Positions 43,985 through 53,091 of a stretch of 64,000 bases of DNA are shown piece after piece. The stretch comes from Microbacterium sp. CSI-V (GTDB lineage: Bacteria; Actinomycetota; Actinomycetes; Actinomycetales; Microbacteriaceae): positions 372,001 through 436,000 of the forward strand of contig NZ_MTQM01000007.1 of NCBI RefSeq assembly GCF_001984105.1. The letters are read 5' to 3'. The notes beneath the pieces were generated by a model. It saw only the letters and a program-made list of their open reading frames with translations, was not told where the DNA came from and ran no database searches. The first letter of the stretch is position 1. Each line of letters starts with the position of its first letter. Both the position numbers and the translations under genes were made by a program.

Positions 43985-44011
43985 CGCTCGCCGAGTCCCT
44001 CTCGGCGAGCG
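43985..44011 (+). terminator. Terminator after the small membrane protein
   Basis: CGCTCGCCGAG (43985-43995) and CTCGGCGAGCG (44001-44011) form a perfect 11-bp stem with a five-base loop, three bases before the next promoter. Confidence 0.7.
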
Positions 44012-44013
44012 CC

Positions 44014-44019
44014 TAGACT
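44014..44019 (+). promoter_or_regulatory. -10 box of the MHS transporter gene
   Basis: TAGACT directly after the terminator. A transcript from about 44026 would have a leader of about 134 bases before the ATG at 44160, with a GGACCC/GGGTCC hairpin near its 5' end and no clear ribosome site. Confidence 0.45.
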
Positions 44020-44159
44020 GGAGGGTCTGGACCCACACCCGGGTCCATCCCGGTGCCCCCCGCCGCGCGCCCGGACACGCATACCTGCCGTGCCCGACTC
44101 CGCGCCACCGCCTGCGCCCCCACGACGGACGCGATCGCTCGATCTCTCGTCAGGCAGTC

Positions 44160-45611
44160 ATGACCTCCTCCTCCCCCACCGTCCGCTCCTCGTCGGCCCC
44201 CGCCAATCCGCGCTCCCGTGTCATCACCGCGAGCCTCATCGGCACGACGATCGAGTTCTACGACTTCTACGCGTACGCCACCGCGGCGGTGCTCGTCTTC
44301 CCGATCCTGTTCTTCCCGACCGGCAACGAGACCACCTCGCTCCTTCTCTCCTTCAGCGTCTTCGGCGCCGCCATGGTCGCGCGCCCCCTCGGCGCCGTCG
44401 TCTTCGGCCACTTCGGCGACCGGTTCGGCCGCAAGGCCACCCTCGTGGCATCCCTGCTCACCATGGGCGTCGCGACCTTCCTCATCGGCTGCCTGCCGAC
44501 CTACAACGACATCGGCGTGTGGGCGGCCGTCCTGCTGCTGATCATGCGCCTCGCGCAGGGCTTCGCGCTCGGCGGCGAGTGGTCCGGCGCGGCCCTGGTG
44601 GCCACCGAGAACGCGCCGAAGGGCAAGCGCGCCTGGTACGGCACGTTCCCCCAGCTGGGTGCGCCGATCGGCTTCATCATCGCCAACGGCGTCTTCCTCT
44701 TCATCAACTTCGCCCTCCCCCACCCCGACGGCACCGCGCAGCGTTCGGCGGAGTTCCTCGCGTGGGGCTGGCGCGTGCCGTTCCTGTTCTCGGCCGTGAT
44801 GGTGATCGTCGGCCTCTGGGTGCGTCTGAAGCTGGTCGAGAGCGAGTCGTTCGCGAAGGCCGAGAAGAGCGGGGCGATCCGCAGGTTCCCGCTCGGCGAG
44901 GTGATCCGCCGCAACTGGGTGCAGCTGATCCTCGGCACGTTCATCATGCTGGCCACCTACGTGCTGTTCTACCTGATGACGAGCTTCACGCTGTCGTACG
45001 GCACCAAGCCGACGCTCGAGGGCGCCGCCGCCGCGGCCGAGAAGGCGGGCACCGAGTTCGATCCGTCCACGTTCGTGCCCGGCCTCGGCTTCGGATACAC
45101 CGACTTCGTGATCATGCAGATCGTCGGCGTCGTCTTCTTCGGCATCTTCACGCTGCTGTCGGGCCCGCTCGCCGACCGGTTCGGACGCAAGCGTCTGCTC
45201 ACCGTCGTCACGATCGCGATCATCCTGTTCGGCCTCACGTTCTCGTTCTTCCTGCTGCCGCAGGCCGACGCCGGCCTCACCCGGGCGTCCGTGCAGGCGT
45301 TCCTCATCATCGGGTTCCTGCTCATGGGCACGACGTTCGGCCCGATGGGCGCGGTGCTGCCCGAGCTCTTCCCCACCAACACCCGCTACACCGGGTCGGC
45401 GATCTCCTACAACGTGTCGTCGATCCTCGGCGCCGCCCTGGCGCCGATCGTCGCCGTCGCCCTGTGGGCGGCGGGCGGCGGCAACCCGTGGCTCGTCGGC
45501 GTCTACCTGTCGGTCATGGGCGTCCTCACGCTCATCGCGGTGGCCCTCTCGCCCGAGACCAAGGACGTCGACTACGACGCGAACATCGCGGCCGGGGCGA
45601 GCGCGCCGTAG
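44160..45611 (+). CDS. MHS-family MFS transporter (metabolite:H+ symporter)
   Basis: 483 residues, twelve helices. IGTTIEFYDFYAYATAAVLVF opens the first helix as in ShiA, ProP and related symporters; GHFGDRFGRKATL is the MFS loop motif, GFALGGEWSGAALVATE and LPELFPTNTRYTGSAISYN are MHS landmarks. A loop of about 30 residues (GAAAAAEKAGTEFDPSTF region) sits between helices 7 and 8. Substrate is unknown: an organic acid or osmolyte. A GTG at 44090 would add a 23-residue extension; ATG 44160 is preferred because the domain starts soon after. Confidence 0.9.
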   Translation: MTSSSPTVRSSSAPANPRSRVITASLIGTTIEFYDFYAYATAAVLVFPILFFPTGNETTSLLLSFSVFGAAMVARPLGAVVFGHFGDRFGRKATLVASLLTMGVATFLIGCLPTYNDIGVWAAVLLLIMRLAQGFALGGEWSGAALVATENAPKGKRAWYGTFPQLGAPIGFIIANGVFLFINFALPHPDGTAQRSAEFLAWGWRVPFLFSAVMVIVGLWVRLKLVESESFAKAEKSGAIRRFPLGEVIRRNWVQLILGTFIMLATYVLFYLMTSFTLSYGTKPTLEGAAAAAEKAGTEFDPSTFVPGLGFGYTDFVIMQIVGVVFFGIFTLLSGPLADRFGRKRLLTVVTIAIILFGLTFSFFLLPQADAGLTRASVQAFLIIGFLLMGTTFGPMGAVLPELFPTNTRYTGSAISYNVSSILGAALAPIVAVALWAAGGGNPWLVGVYLSVMGVLTLIAVALSPETKDVDYDANIAAGASAP

Positions 45612-45632
45612 GACGCGTACACGCGGATCGAT

Positions 45633-45664
45633 GGATGCCACGGGGCCCCGGCCTCGTGGCATCC
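45633..45664 (+). terminator. Terminator built from a GGATGCC inverted pair
   Basis: GGATGCCACG (45633-45642) pairs with CGTGGCATCC (45655-45664); the loop contains a further GGGGCCCC palindrome. It lies 21 bases past the transporter stop. Confidence 0.6.
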
Positions 45665-45749
45665 GTCGTTCCACCGACGAGCAGACGCGTCCGCCGATGT
45701 CGGCGCGGAGAGGTACGGTCGAAGAACCCGTTCTTCTGCTGAGGTGAGC

Positions 45750-47630
45750 ATGTCTTCGTCCGCTCCCGCCCGAGGCCGCCGCGGCCGCCGCGCCCCCGAG
45801 GGGCCCCGCGCGTCCTTCCGCCAACTGCTGCCGTTCCTCGCCGAGCACAAGGGCACACTGGTCGTCGTCGGGGTGTTGAGCATCCTGGGCGCCGGCGCGA
45901 CCCTCGTGCAGCCGCTGCTCGTCGGCCAGGTCATCACGCGCGTGCAGCAGTCGGTGCCGCTCGGGGCGCTCGTCTGGCTGCTGGTCGGATTCGTCGTGCT
46001 GTCATCGCTGATCTCCGGGTACCAGCACTACCTCCTGCAGCGCACCGGCACCGCCGTGGTGTACTCCTCGCGGCGGCGACTGATCGCGCGCATCCTCCGT
46101 CTGCCGATCAGCGAGTTCGACGCGCGCCGCACCGGCGACCTCGTCTCGCGCGTGGGAACCGACACGACCCTGCTCTACGCCGTCCTCACCCAGGGGCTCG
46201 CGGATGCCGTCGGCAACGCGCTCATCCTCGTCGGGGCGATCATCGCCATGGCGTTCATCGATCCACTGCTCCTCGGTCTCATCGTGCTCGTGCTCGGCGC
46301 CTCGATCGCGACGGTCGGGATCCTCAGCACGCGCATCCGCACCGCTTCGGCGGCACAGCAGGCGAAGGTCGGGGAGCTGGCATCCGGAGTCGAACGCGCC
46401 GTCGGATCGATCCGCACGATCCGCGCCGCGGGGGCCACCGAGCGGGAGGTGGCGACCGTGACGGGCGCCGCGACCGAGGCGTACGACGCCGGCGTGCGGA
46501 TCGCGAGGGTGTCGGCGCTCATCGTCCCCGTCGCCGGGATCGCCCTGCAGGTCTCGCTCCTGGTGGTCCTCGGCGTGGGCGGCTTCCGCGTGGCATCCGG
46601 AGCCATCGACGTCGCGTCGCTCGTGACGTTCGTGATCTTCCTGTTTCTCCTCGTGCAGCCCCTCGCATCCGCCATCGGCGCGATCACCTCCGTCAACCAG
46701 GCACTGGGCGCGCTCGGGCGCATCCAGGAGGTGCTCGACCTGCCCCTCGAGGAGGACGACGACCGGCCGGGCCCCACGGCAGGCCCGACGGATGCCGCGG
46801 CGATCGAGTTCCGCGACGTGCGGTTCCGCTACCCGGACCACGTCGTCAAGGCCCGCGAAGCCGCCGCGAAGGAAGCGCGCTCGGTGCTCGCGCAGGCGCA
46901 CCTCGACCGCGTCGCGGACGAGACGACGGCGGAGGTGGCGGACAACGCGCAGGAGGTGCTGCGCGGGGTGTCGTTCACCGTTCCCCGCGGGTCCCGCGTC
47001 GCGCTCGTCGGGCCGTCCGGGGCCGGGAAGAGCACCGTCCTCTCGCTGATCGAGCGGTTCTACGACCCGACGGCCGGCGCCATCCTGGTCGACGGCGTCG
47101 ACGCCCGACAGCTGCCCCGCGAGGCGCTGCGCGCCCGCTTCGGATACGTCGAGCAGGACGCTCCGACCCTGGCCGGGACGATCGCCGACAATCTCCGCCT
47201 GGCCTCACCCGACGCCACCGACGCCGACTGCGCGCGGGTGCTCCGCGCCGTCAACCTCGGCGACGTGCTCGAGCGCAGCCCGCTCGGAGTGGATGCGCCG
47301 GTCGGCGAAGACGGTGTGATGCTCTCGGGCGGCGAACGCCAGAGGCTCGCGATCGCCCGCGCGCTCCTGGCTGCTCCCCCCGTGCTGCTGCTGGACGAGT
47401 CGACCTCGTCCCTCGACGGCGTGAACGAGCAGCGCATGCGCGAGGCGATCGACGCCGTCGCCACCGGGCGCACGCTGCTGGTCATCGCGCACCGCCTGTC
47501 GACCGTCGTCGACAGCGACCTGATCGTGGTGCTGGAGCACGGCCGCGTCGTCGGTCAGGGGACGCACAGCGAGCTCGTGGCATCCGTCCCCCTCTACCGC
47601 GAGCTCGCGAAGCACCAGCTTCTGGTGTGA
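45750..47630 (+). CDS. ABC exporter half-transporter (permease-ATPase fusion)
   Basis: About 626 residues from ATG 45750, with GAGGTGAG as ribosome site. Six helices (about 30-330), then the ATPase: A-loop FRYPD, Walker A GPSGAGKSTVLSL, Q-loop YVEQDAP, signature LSGGERQRLAIAR, Walker B VLLLDESTSSLD, and H-loop AHRLS. About 37 extra residues, Ala/Glu/Arg-rich and probably helical, lie between the A-loop (about 363) and QEVLRGVSF (about 401), where most exporters have only a few. It works as a dimer exporting lipids, drugs or peptides; substrate unknown. Confidence 0.92.
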   Translation: MSSSAPARGRRGRRAPEGPRASFRQLLPFLAEHKGTLVVVGVLSILGAGATLVQPLLVGQVITRVQQSVPLGALVWLLVGFVVLSSLISGYQHYLLQRTGTAVVYSSRRRLIARILRLPISEFDARRTGDLVSRVGTDTTLLYAVLTQGLADAVGNALILVGAIIAMAFIDPLLLGLIVLVLGASIATVGILSTRIRTASAAQQAKVGELASGVERAVGSIRTIRAAGATEREVATVTGAATEAYDAGVRIARVSALIVPVAGIALQVSLLVVLGVGGFRVASGAIDVASLVTFVIFLFLLVQPLASAIGAITSVNQALGALGRIQEVLDLPLEEDDDRPGPTAGPTDAAAIEFRDVRFRYPDHVVKAREAAAKEARSVLAQAHLDRVADETTAEVADNAQEVLRGVSFTVPRGSRVALVGPSGAGKSTVLSLIERFYDPTAGAILVDGVDARQLPREALRARFGYVEQDAPTLAGTIADNLRLASPDATDADCARVLRAVNLGDVLERSPLGVDAPVGEDGVMLSGGERQRLAIARALLAAPPVLLLDESTSSLDGVNEQRMREAIDAVATGRTLLVIAHRLSTVVDSDLIVVLEHGRVVGQGTHSELVASVPLYRELAKHQLLV

Positions 47631-47688
47631 CGCGGGCGCCGCGCGGCGGGCGTGGGCGCGGCGGGCGCGGGGGCAGGCGGGGACACGA

Positions 47689-47728
47689 CGACGCCCCTCC
47701 CGCGCGCCAAGAGCAGGGAGGGGCGTCG
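47689..47728. terminator. Bidirectional terminator between the exporter gene and pckG
   Basis: CGACGCCCCTCCC (47689-47701) and GGGAGGGGCGTCG (47716-47728) form a perfect 13-bp stem with a 14-base loop between the two convergent genes. Confidence 0.7.
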
Positions 47729-47784
47729 AGTTCGCGTCCGCCCCGCTCCGCGATACGGCGGGCGGGGTGGACGAGACCGTGCGG

Positions 47785-49671
47785 CTACGCGCGCTGCAGG
47801 CGGTAGCGGAGAGCGGCCAGTTCGGCGCGGAGGGCGGCCGGGAGGTGGCTGCCGAACGTGTCGAAGAACTCCTCGGTGAGGTCGGCCTCGGCAAGCCACG
47901 ACTGCGTGTCGATGGCGAACAGCTCGGCGAGGTCGGCTGCGGGAAGGTCGAGGCCGGAGAGGTCGAGGTCCTCGGCGTAGGGCAGACGGCCGATGGGGCT
48001 GTCCACGGCGTCGACCTGACCGTCGACCCGACGGATGATCCAGTCGATCACGCGGGCGTTGTCGCCGAAGCCGGGCCACAGGAACCGGCCGTCGTCACCC
48101 TTGCGGAACCAGTTGACCTGGAAGATGCGCGGCGCGCGGTCGAAGCGGAGCTGCTCCCCGACCTTCAGCCAGTGGCCGAAGTAGTCGCCCATGTTGTACC
48201 CGCAGAAGGGCAGCATCGCGAACGGGTCGCGACGCAGCTCGCCGACCGTGCCCTCCTGCGCGGCGGTCTTCTCGCTCGACACCGTCGAACCGAGGAAGAC
48301 GCCGTGCGACCAGTCCGTCGCCTCGAGGACGAGAGGGACGTTCGTGGCGCGACGACCGCCGAAGAGGATGACATCCAGCGGAACGCCCTGCGGGGTCTCC
48401 CAGTCGTCCGCGATCTGCGGGCACTGCGCGGCCGCGACGGTGAAGCGGGAGTTCGGGTGCGCGGCCGGGCGGCCCGAAGCCGGGGTCCAGTCCTTGCCCT
48501 CCCAGTCGACGAGCTGCGGCGGAGCCTCGTCGGTCAGCCCCTCCCACCAGACGTCGCCGTCGGGGCGGAGCGCCACGTTGGTGAAGATCGTGTTGCCCCA
48601 CAGGGTCTCGACCGCGGTCACGTTCGTGGACTCACCGGTGCCGGGGGCGACGCCGAAGAAGCCGGCCTCGGGGTTGATGGCCCAGAGGCGCCCGTCCTCG
48701 CCGGGGCGGATCCAGGTGATGTCGTCACCGAGGGTCTCCACGCGCCACCCGGGGATCGTCGGACGCAGCATCGCGAGGTTGGTCTTTCCGCACGCCGACG
48801 GGAAGGCGGCGGCCACGTGGTACGCCTTTCCCTGCGGGTCGATCACGCGGATCAGCAGCATGTGCTCGGCCAGCCAACCCTCGTCGCGACCGATGACCGA
48901 GGCGATCCGCAGCGCGAAGCACTTCTTCGCCAGGATCGCGTTGCCGCCGTAGCCCGATCCGAACGACCACACCTCGAGCGTGTCGGGGAAGTGCACGATG
49001 TACTTCTCGTCGTTGCACGGCCAGGCGACGTCCGCCTCGCCCGGGGCGAGCGGCGCGCCGACCGAGTGCACCGTCTTGACCCACGGGGCCCCCGCGGCGA
49101 TCTGCTCGAGCACGGCGGTGCCGACGCGCGTCATGATCCCGATGGATGCCACGGCGTACGCGCTGTCCGTAATCTGCACGCCGATGTGGCTGAGCGGACC
49201 GCCGACCGTTCCCATCGAGAAGGGGACGACGTACATGGTGCGTCCGCGCATCGAGCCCTCGAAGACACCGTTCAGCGTCTGGCGGATCTCCTCGGGCGCG
49301 ATCCAGTTGTTCGTGGGACCGGCATCCTCCTCGCTCTCCGAGGCGATGTAGGTCCGCGACTCGAGGCGAGCGACATCGCTCGGGTGCGAGCGGGCGAGGT
49401 AGGAGCCGGGACGCCACTCGGGGTTGAGCTTGATGAGCTTCCCCTCGTCGACCATCTCGCGCAGGAGGGCGTCGTTCTCGGCCGCCGAGCCGTCGACCCA
49501 GTGGATGCGGTCGGGCTGGGTGAGCGCGGCGACCTGGTCGACCCAGGCGGTGAGGGCGGCGAGTCCGGGGCCCTCGACCGAGGGACGGATGCCGCGGCCC
49601 GGGTGAGCCGGACGGGCGGCGGGCGTGGTGCGACCGGAGGGGCGTCCGGCGAAGATGTCGGCGAGTGCCAT
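47785..49671 (-). CDS. pckG: Phosphoenolpyruvate carboxykinase (GTP)
   Basis: About 628 residues from ATG 49671 with GAGGAGATC upstream. The GTP-type signature is [15 protein letters not shown] (catalytic Cys and P-loop), with [30 protein letters not shown] (given in part), [12 protein letters not shown] and [12 protein letters not shown]. It makes PEP from oxaloacetate and GTP at the start of gluconeogenesis, or the reverse. It is divergent from a RamB-like regulator of acetate/carbon metabolism, a likely but unproven controller. Confidence 0.96.
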   Translation of the reverse strand: MALADIFAGRPSGRTTPAARPAHPGRGIRPSVEGPGLAALTAWVDQVAALTQPDRIHWVDGSAAENDALLREMVDEGKLIKLNPEWRPGSYLARSHPSDVARLESRTYIASESEEDAGPTNNWIAPEEIRQTLNGVFEGSMRGRTMYVVPFSMGTVGGPLSHIGVQITDSAYAVASIGIMTRVGTAVLEQIAAGAPWVKTVHSVGAPLAPGEADVAWPCNDEKYIVHFPDTLEVWSFGSGYGGNAILAKKCFALRIASVIGRDEGWLAEHMLLIRVIDPQGKAYHVAAAFPSACGKTNLAMLRPTIPGWRVETLGDDITWIRPGEDGRLWAINPEAGFFGVAPGTGESTNVTAVETLWGNTIFTNVALRPDGDVWWEGLTDEAPPQLVDWEGKDWTPASGRPAAHPNSRFTVAAAQCPQIADDWETPQGVPLDVILFGGRRATNVPLVLEATDWSHGVFLGSTVSSEKTAAQEGTVGELRRDPFAMLPFCGYNMGDYFGHWLKVGEQLRFDRAPRIFQVNWFRKGDDGRFLWPGFGDNARVIDWIIRRVDGQVDAVDSPIGRLPYAEDLDLSGLDLPAADLAELFAIDTQSWLAEADLTEEFFDTFGSHLPAALRAELAALRYRLQRA

Positions 49672-49777
49672 GGTCGATCTCCTCGATTGAGAGCGAATTC
49701 GGATGTCTTCCTCCACTTTGCGACCCTCGAGCTGGTCTTTCAGCAGATTTTCGTCACAAGAATCGCCGATCTTTCGC

Positions 49778-49783
49778 TATCGT
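49778..49783 (+). promoter_or_regulatory. Leaderless -10 box of the RamB-like gene
   Basis: TATCGT, six bases, ATG at 49790. It supports this ATG over a longer upstream frame. Confidence 0.55.
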
Positions 49784-49789
49784 CAAGGA

Positions 49790-51238
49790 ATGGCCTCGTC
49801 GCTCGAACTGACCACGCTCGGACACCGCATCCGCCACCACCGCCTCGCCCGCGGGTACACCCTCGACGAGCTCGGAGCGCTGGTCGGGGTGGCCGGCAGC
49901 CAGCTGAGCCTGATCGAGAACGGCAAGCGCGAACCCAAGCTGTCGCTCCTGCAGGAGATCGCGCGCGCGACCGAGACCGAGGTCACCGAGCTGCTGTCGA
50001 CCGAGCCGCCCAACCGTCGGGCGGCTCTGGAGATCGAACTGGAGCGCGCGCAATCGAGCCCCTTCTTCCGACAGCTGGGGATTCCGCCGATCAAGGTCAG
50101 CAAGGGCACGAGCGACGAGACCATCGAGGCGGTGCTGGGTCTGCACCGTGAACTGCAGCGCCGCGAGCGCGAGACCATCGCGAGCCCGGAAGAGGCACGC
50201 CGTGCGAACACCGAGCTGCGCCTGCGCATGCGCGGGCTCGACAACCACCTGCCCGACATCGAGAAGCTCGCCGAGAAGCAGCTCAAGGCGGCAGGGCATT
50301 CGTTCGGCGCCCTCACGCACCGCACCGTGAGCATCATGGCGGAGCAGCTGGGGTTCGAGCTCATCTACGTCGCCGACCTCCCGCATTCCGCGCGGTCGGT
50401 CACCGACCTCGAGAACGGACGCATCTACCTGCCACCGGCATCCATCCCCGGCGGACACGGCCTGCGCTCGATGGCCCTCCAAGCGATGGCGCACCGTCTG
50501 CTCGGGCACCGCCCGCCCACCGATTACGCCGACTTCCTGCAGCAGCGGCTGGAGATCAACTACTACGCCGCGTGCTGCCTCATGCCCGAAACCAACTCGG
50601 TCGCGTTCCTCGCACAGGCGAAGAAGGACCGCAACCTCGCCGTGGAGGACTTCCGCGACGCGTTCGGCGTCACCCACGAGGCCGCCGCGATGCGCATGAC
50701 GAACCTCATGACGGCGCATCTCGGCATCCGTCAGCACTTCCTCCGGGTCGACGGCGACGGCGCGATCTCCCGGGTGTACGAGAACGACGACCTGCCCCTG
50801 CCGACCGACGTCACGGGGTCGGTCGAGGGCCAGATCGTCTGCAAGAAGTTCTCGGCCCGCGCCGCGTTCGACGAGCACAACCGCACCACCGAGCACTACC
50901 AGTACACCGACACCCCGGCCGGGACGTTCTGGTGCTCGACGCAGACGGGCACCACCGCGGAGGGCGATTTCTCCATCACCGTCGGTGTGCCCTTCGACGA
51001 CGCCCGGTGGTTCCGCGGACGCGAGACCACCACCCGCGGGATCTCGCGCTGCCCCGACGAATCGTGCTGCCGCCGCCCCGACTCCGAAGCGGCGGAGCGC
51101 TGGTCGGGCAAGGCGTGGCCGAGCGCCCGCGTGCACCGGCACATGTTCTCGCCGCTCCCCCGCGGCATGTTCCCCGGCGTCGACGACGCCGAGGTCTTCG
51201 CCTTCCTCGATCGCCACGCGTCCTCGTCCGACGCGTAG
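49790..51238 (+). CDS. ramB: RamB-like XRE-family transcriptional regulator
   Basis: About 482 residues. N-terminal XRE helix-turn-helix (LGHRIRHHRLARGYTLDELG, SQLSLIENGKREPKLSLL). A middle ImmA/IrrE-type domain follows with a degenerate metalloprotease motif (ALQAMAHRLLGH, without the usual HExxH). The C-terminal domain has conserved Cys residues in GTFWCST and ISRCPDESCC. This is the layout of RamB/short-chain-fatty-acyl regulators that control acetate, glyoxylate and propionate genes in actinobacteria. It is divergent from pckG with about 118 bases between. Confidence 0.87.
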   Translation: MASSLELTTLGHRIRHHRLARGYTLDELGALVGVAGSQLSLIENGKREPKLSLLQEIARATETEVTELLSTEPPNRRAALEIELERAQSSPFFRQLGIPPIKVSKGTSDETIEAVLGLHRELQRRERETIASPEEARRANTELRLRMRGLDNHLPDIEKLAEKQLKAAGHSFGALTHRTVSIMAEQLGFELIYVADLPHSARSVTDLENGRIYLPPASIPGGHGLRSMALQAMAHRLLGHRPPTDYADFLQQRLEINYYAACCLMPETNSVAFLAQAKKDRNLAVEDFRDAFGVTHEAAAMRMTNLMTAHLGIRQHFLRVDGDGAISRVYENDDLPLPTDVTGSVEGQIVCKKFSARAAFDEHNRTTEHYQYTDTPAGTFWCSTQTGTTAEGDFSITVGVPFDDARWFRGRETTTRGISRCPDESCCRRPDSEAAERWSGKAWPSARVHRHMFSPLPRGMFPGVDDAEVFAFLDRHASSSDA

Positions 51239-51251
51239 GGGCGGCAGGGAC

Positions 51252-51315
51252 GCGTGAGTCGCCAGGATTTGTCGCCTACATCACGCCAGAGGCGACAAAT
51301 CCTGGCGACTCACGC
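51252..51315. repeat. Intergenic palindrome, family C
   Basis: A perfect 26-bp inverted repeat (51252-51277 and 51290-51315) with a 12-base loop, core GTCGCCAGGATTTGTCGCC. It starts 14 bases after the RamB-like gene at a convergent junction and has no T tract. It is the longest perfect palindrome I see in the window. Confidence 0.85.
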
Positions 51316-51328
51316 ATCAGGACGGCGA

Positions 51329-51371
51329 ATGCCACGGCCCCGACGCCTGGGAGAGCGCGGGGCCGTGGCAT
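51329..51371 (-). terminator. Terminator of the aldehyde dehydrogenase gene
   Basis: ATGCCACGGCCCCG (51329-51342) pairs perfectly with CGGGGCCGTGGCAT (51358-51371), nine bases past the stop. One arm carries the GGCATCC heptamer. Confidence 0.6.
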
Positions 51372-51379
51372 CCGGTGGG

Positions 51380-52852
51380 TCAGGCGTAGGGGTTGGCCGT
51401 CAGCGTGTACTTGGTCTGCAGGTACTCGTGGATGCCCTCGTCGCCGCCCTCGCGACCGGGGCCCGACTGCTTCCAGCCACCGAACGGGGCCGCGGCGTTG
51501 GAGACCACGCCGACGTTGAGGCCCATCATTCCGGTCTCGAGGCGCTCGATCATGCGCTGACCACGCGAGAGCGACTCGGTGAAGACGTACGACACGAGAC
51601 CGTACTCGGTGTCGTTGGCGATCCGCACGGCGTCGTCCTCGGTGTCGAAGGGCACGATAGCGAGCACGGGTCCGAAGATCTCCTCGCGGAGGATGTCGCT
51701 GCCCGGCTGCACGTCCGACACGACGGTGGGCTCGAAGAACGTTCCGGGGCCGTCGACGGGCGAGCCGCCGGTCGTGACCGTGGCGCCGCGCCCCACGGCA
51801 TCCCCGACGAGGGTCTTCGCCTTGTCGACGGCGCGGTCGTCGATCAGGGGTCCGATCTGCACGCCCTCCTCGGTGCCGCGCCCGATCTTCATGCCCTGCA
51901 CGCGCTCGGTGACGCGGCGCGTGAACTCCTCGACGACGGAGCGCTGCACGATGAAACGGTTCGCCGCAGTGCACGCCTGGCCGATGTTGCGGAACTTCGC
52001 CAGCATCGCACCGTCCACCGCCTTGTCGAGGTCGGCGTCCTCGAAGACGACGAACGGGGCGTTGCCACCGAGCTCCATCGAGGTGCGGAGCACACCCGGG
52101 GCGGCCTGCTGCAGCAGCTTCACACCCACCGGCGTGGAGCCCGTGAACGAGAGCTTCCGCAGACGCGGGTCGGAGATGATGCGCTCGGAGACCGGGCCGG
52201 TGTTCGTGGTGGTCACGACGTTGACGACACCGGCCGGAACACCCGCGTCCTGCAGGATCTGCGCGAAGAACAGCGTCGTGAGCGGCGTGAGGGTCGCCGG
52301 CTTGATGACGACGGTGCAGCCGGCGGCGAGCGCGGGCGCGATCTTGCGCGTCGCCATGGCGAGCGGGAAGTTCCACGGGGTGATGAGGTAGCAGGGACCC
52401 ACGGGGTGCTGCGTGACGATCATGCGGCCGGTGCCCTCGGGGTTCGCGCCGTAGCGGCCCTGGGTGTGCGCGGTGACCTCGCTGAACCAGCGCAGGAATT
52501 CGCCGCCGTAGCCGACCTCGCCGCGGGCCTCCGCGAGGGGCTTGCCCATCTCGAGGGTCATCAGAAGCGCGACGTCCTCCTTGCGCTCCTGGAGCAGATC
52601 GAACGCGCGGCGCAGGATCTCGGCCCGCTCGCGGTCGGGGGTCGCCGCCCACGACGGGAACGCCTCGGCCGCGGCATCCATCGCCGCCACTCCGTCGGCG
52701 ACGGAGGCGTCGGCGATCTCATGGATGACCTCGCCCGTCGCGGGATCGTTGACGGCGACGGTCTTGCCGCCCTCGGCCGCACGCCACTCGCCGTTGATCA
52801 GCAGGCCGGTCGGTACGGATGCCAGCAGCTCGCTCTCGCGCGAATCGGTCAT
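51380..52852 (-). CDS. gabD: NAD(P)-dependent succinate-semialdehyde-type aldehyde dehydrogenase
   Basis: About 490 residues from ATG 52852 with AGGAGGACC upstream. ALDH motifs: PWNFPLAMATRKIAPALAAG, SFTGSTPVG, catalytic Glu in MELGGNAPFVVF, catalytic Cys in NIGQACTAANR, and EEIFGPVLAIVPF. The overall pattern and KQSGPGREGG end are those of GabD (succinate-semialdehyde to succinate). Other semialdehydes are possible. It has no operon partner; 232 bases separate it from the next gene upstream, with a family B repeat inside. Confidence 0.88.
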   Translation of the reverse strand: MTDSRESELLASVPTGLLINGEWRAAEGGKTVAVNDPATGEVIHEIADASVADGVAAMDAAAEAFPSWAATPDRERAEILRRAFDLLQERKEDVALLMTLEMGKPLAEARGEVGYGGEFLRWFSEVTAHTQGRYGANPEGTGRMIVTQHPVGPCYLITPWNFPLAMATRKIAPALAAGCTVVIKPATLTPLTTLFFAQILQDAGVPAGVVNVVTTTNTGPVSERIISDPRLRKLSFTGSTPVGVKLLQQAAPGVLRTSMELGGNAPFVVFEDADLDKAVDGAMLAKFRNIGQACTAANRFIVQRSVVEEFTRRVTERVQGMKIGRGTEEGVQIGPLIDDRAVDKAKTLVGDAVGRGATVTTGGSPVDGPGTFFEPTVVSDVQPGSDILREEIFGPVLAIVPFDTEDDAVRIANDTEYGLVSYVFTESLSRGQRMIERLETGMMGLNVGVVSNAAAPFGGWKQSGPGREGGDEGIHEYLQTKYTLTANPYA

Positions 52853-53021
52853 GGGTCCTCCTGGGTCGGTGCGGGTCTCCCCGCTCATTCTGGTCAGCGC
52901 ACGAACGAGCGCCGATATACGTGCTGTACAAGCGGAGCGCCGGGGTCGCCGCGGCGGCGAGGACGTGGCATCCGCTCGCTTCGCTCCCGTCGCTGCCTGA
53001 GAGCCGCGGCACCCGCCGCAC

Positions 53022-53091
53022 ACGCATAAACGCGATTTCCGCGCAGAAACACGTCGCCATCGCGTTTATGCGCGCGGATCGTGTTTATGCC
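53022..53091. repeat. Intergenic palindromic element, family B copy 2
   Basis: ACGCATAAACGCGA (53022-53035), degenerate CGCAGAAACACG (53042-53053), then reverse copies TCGCGTTTATGCG (from 53060) and TCGTGTTTATGC (from 53079). Same forward-forward-reverse-reverse layout as 7363-7433. The stop codon of the hydroxylase gene (TAA, 53085-53087) lies within the last unit. Confidence 0.8.

Noticed and set aside
53085..53090. Frameshift or truncation of the MobA-like protein at its low-complexity end
   Set aside because: The core domains are complete and the length (about 638) fits the family; only the terminal tail is odd and is reported as a repeat effect.
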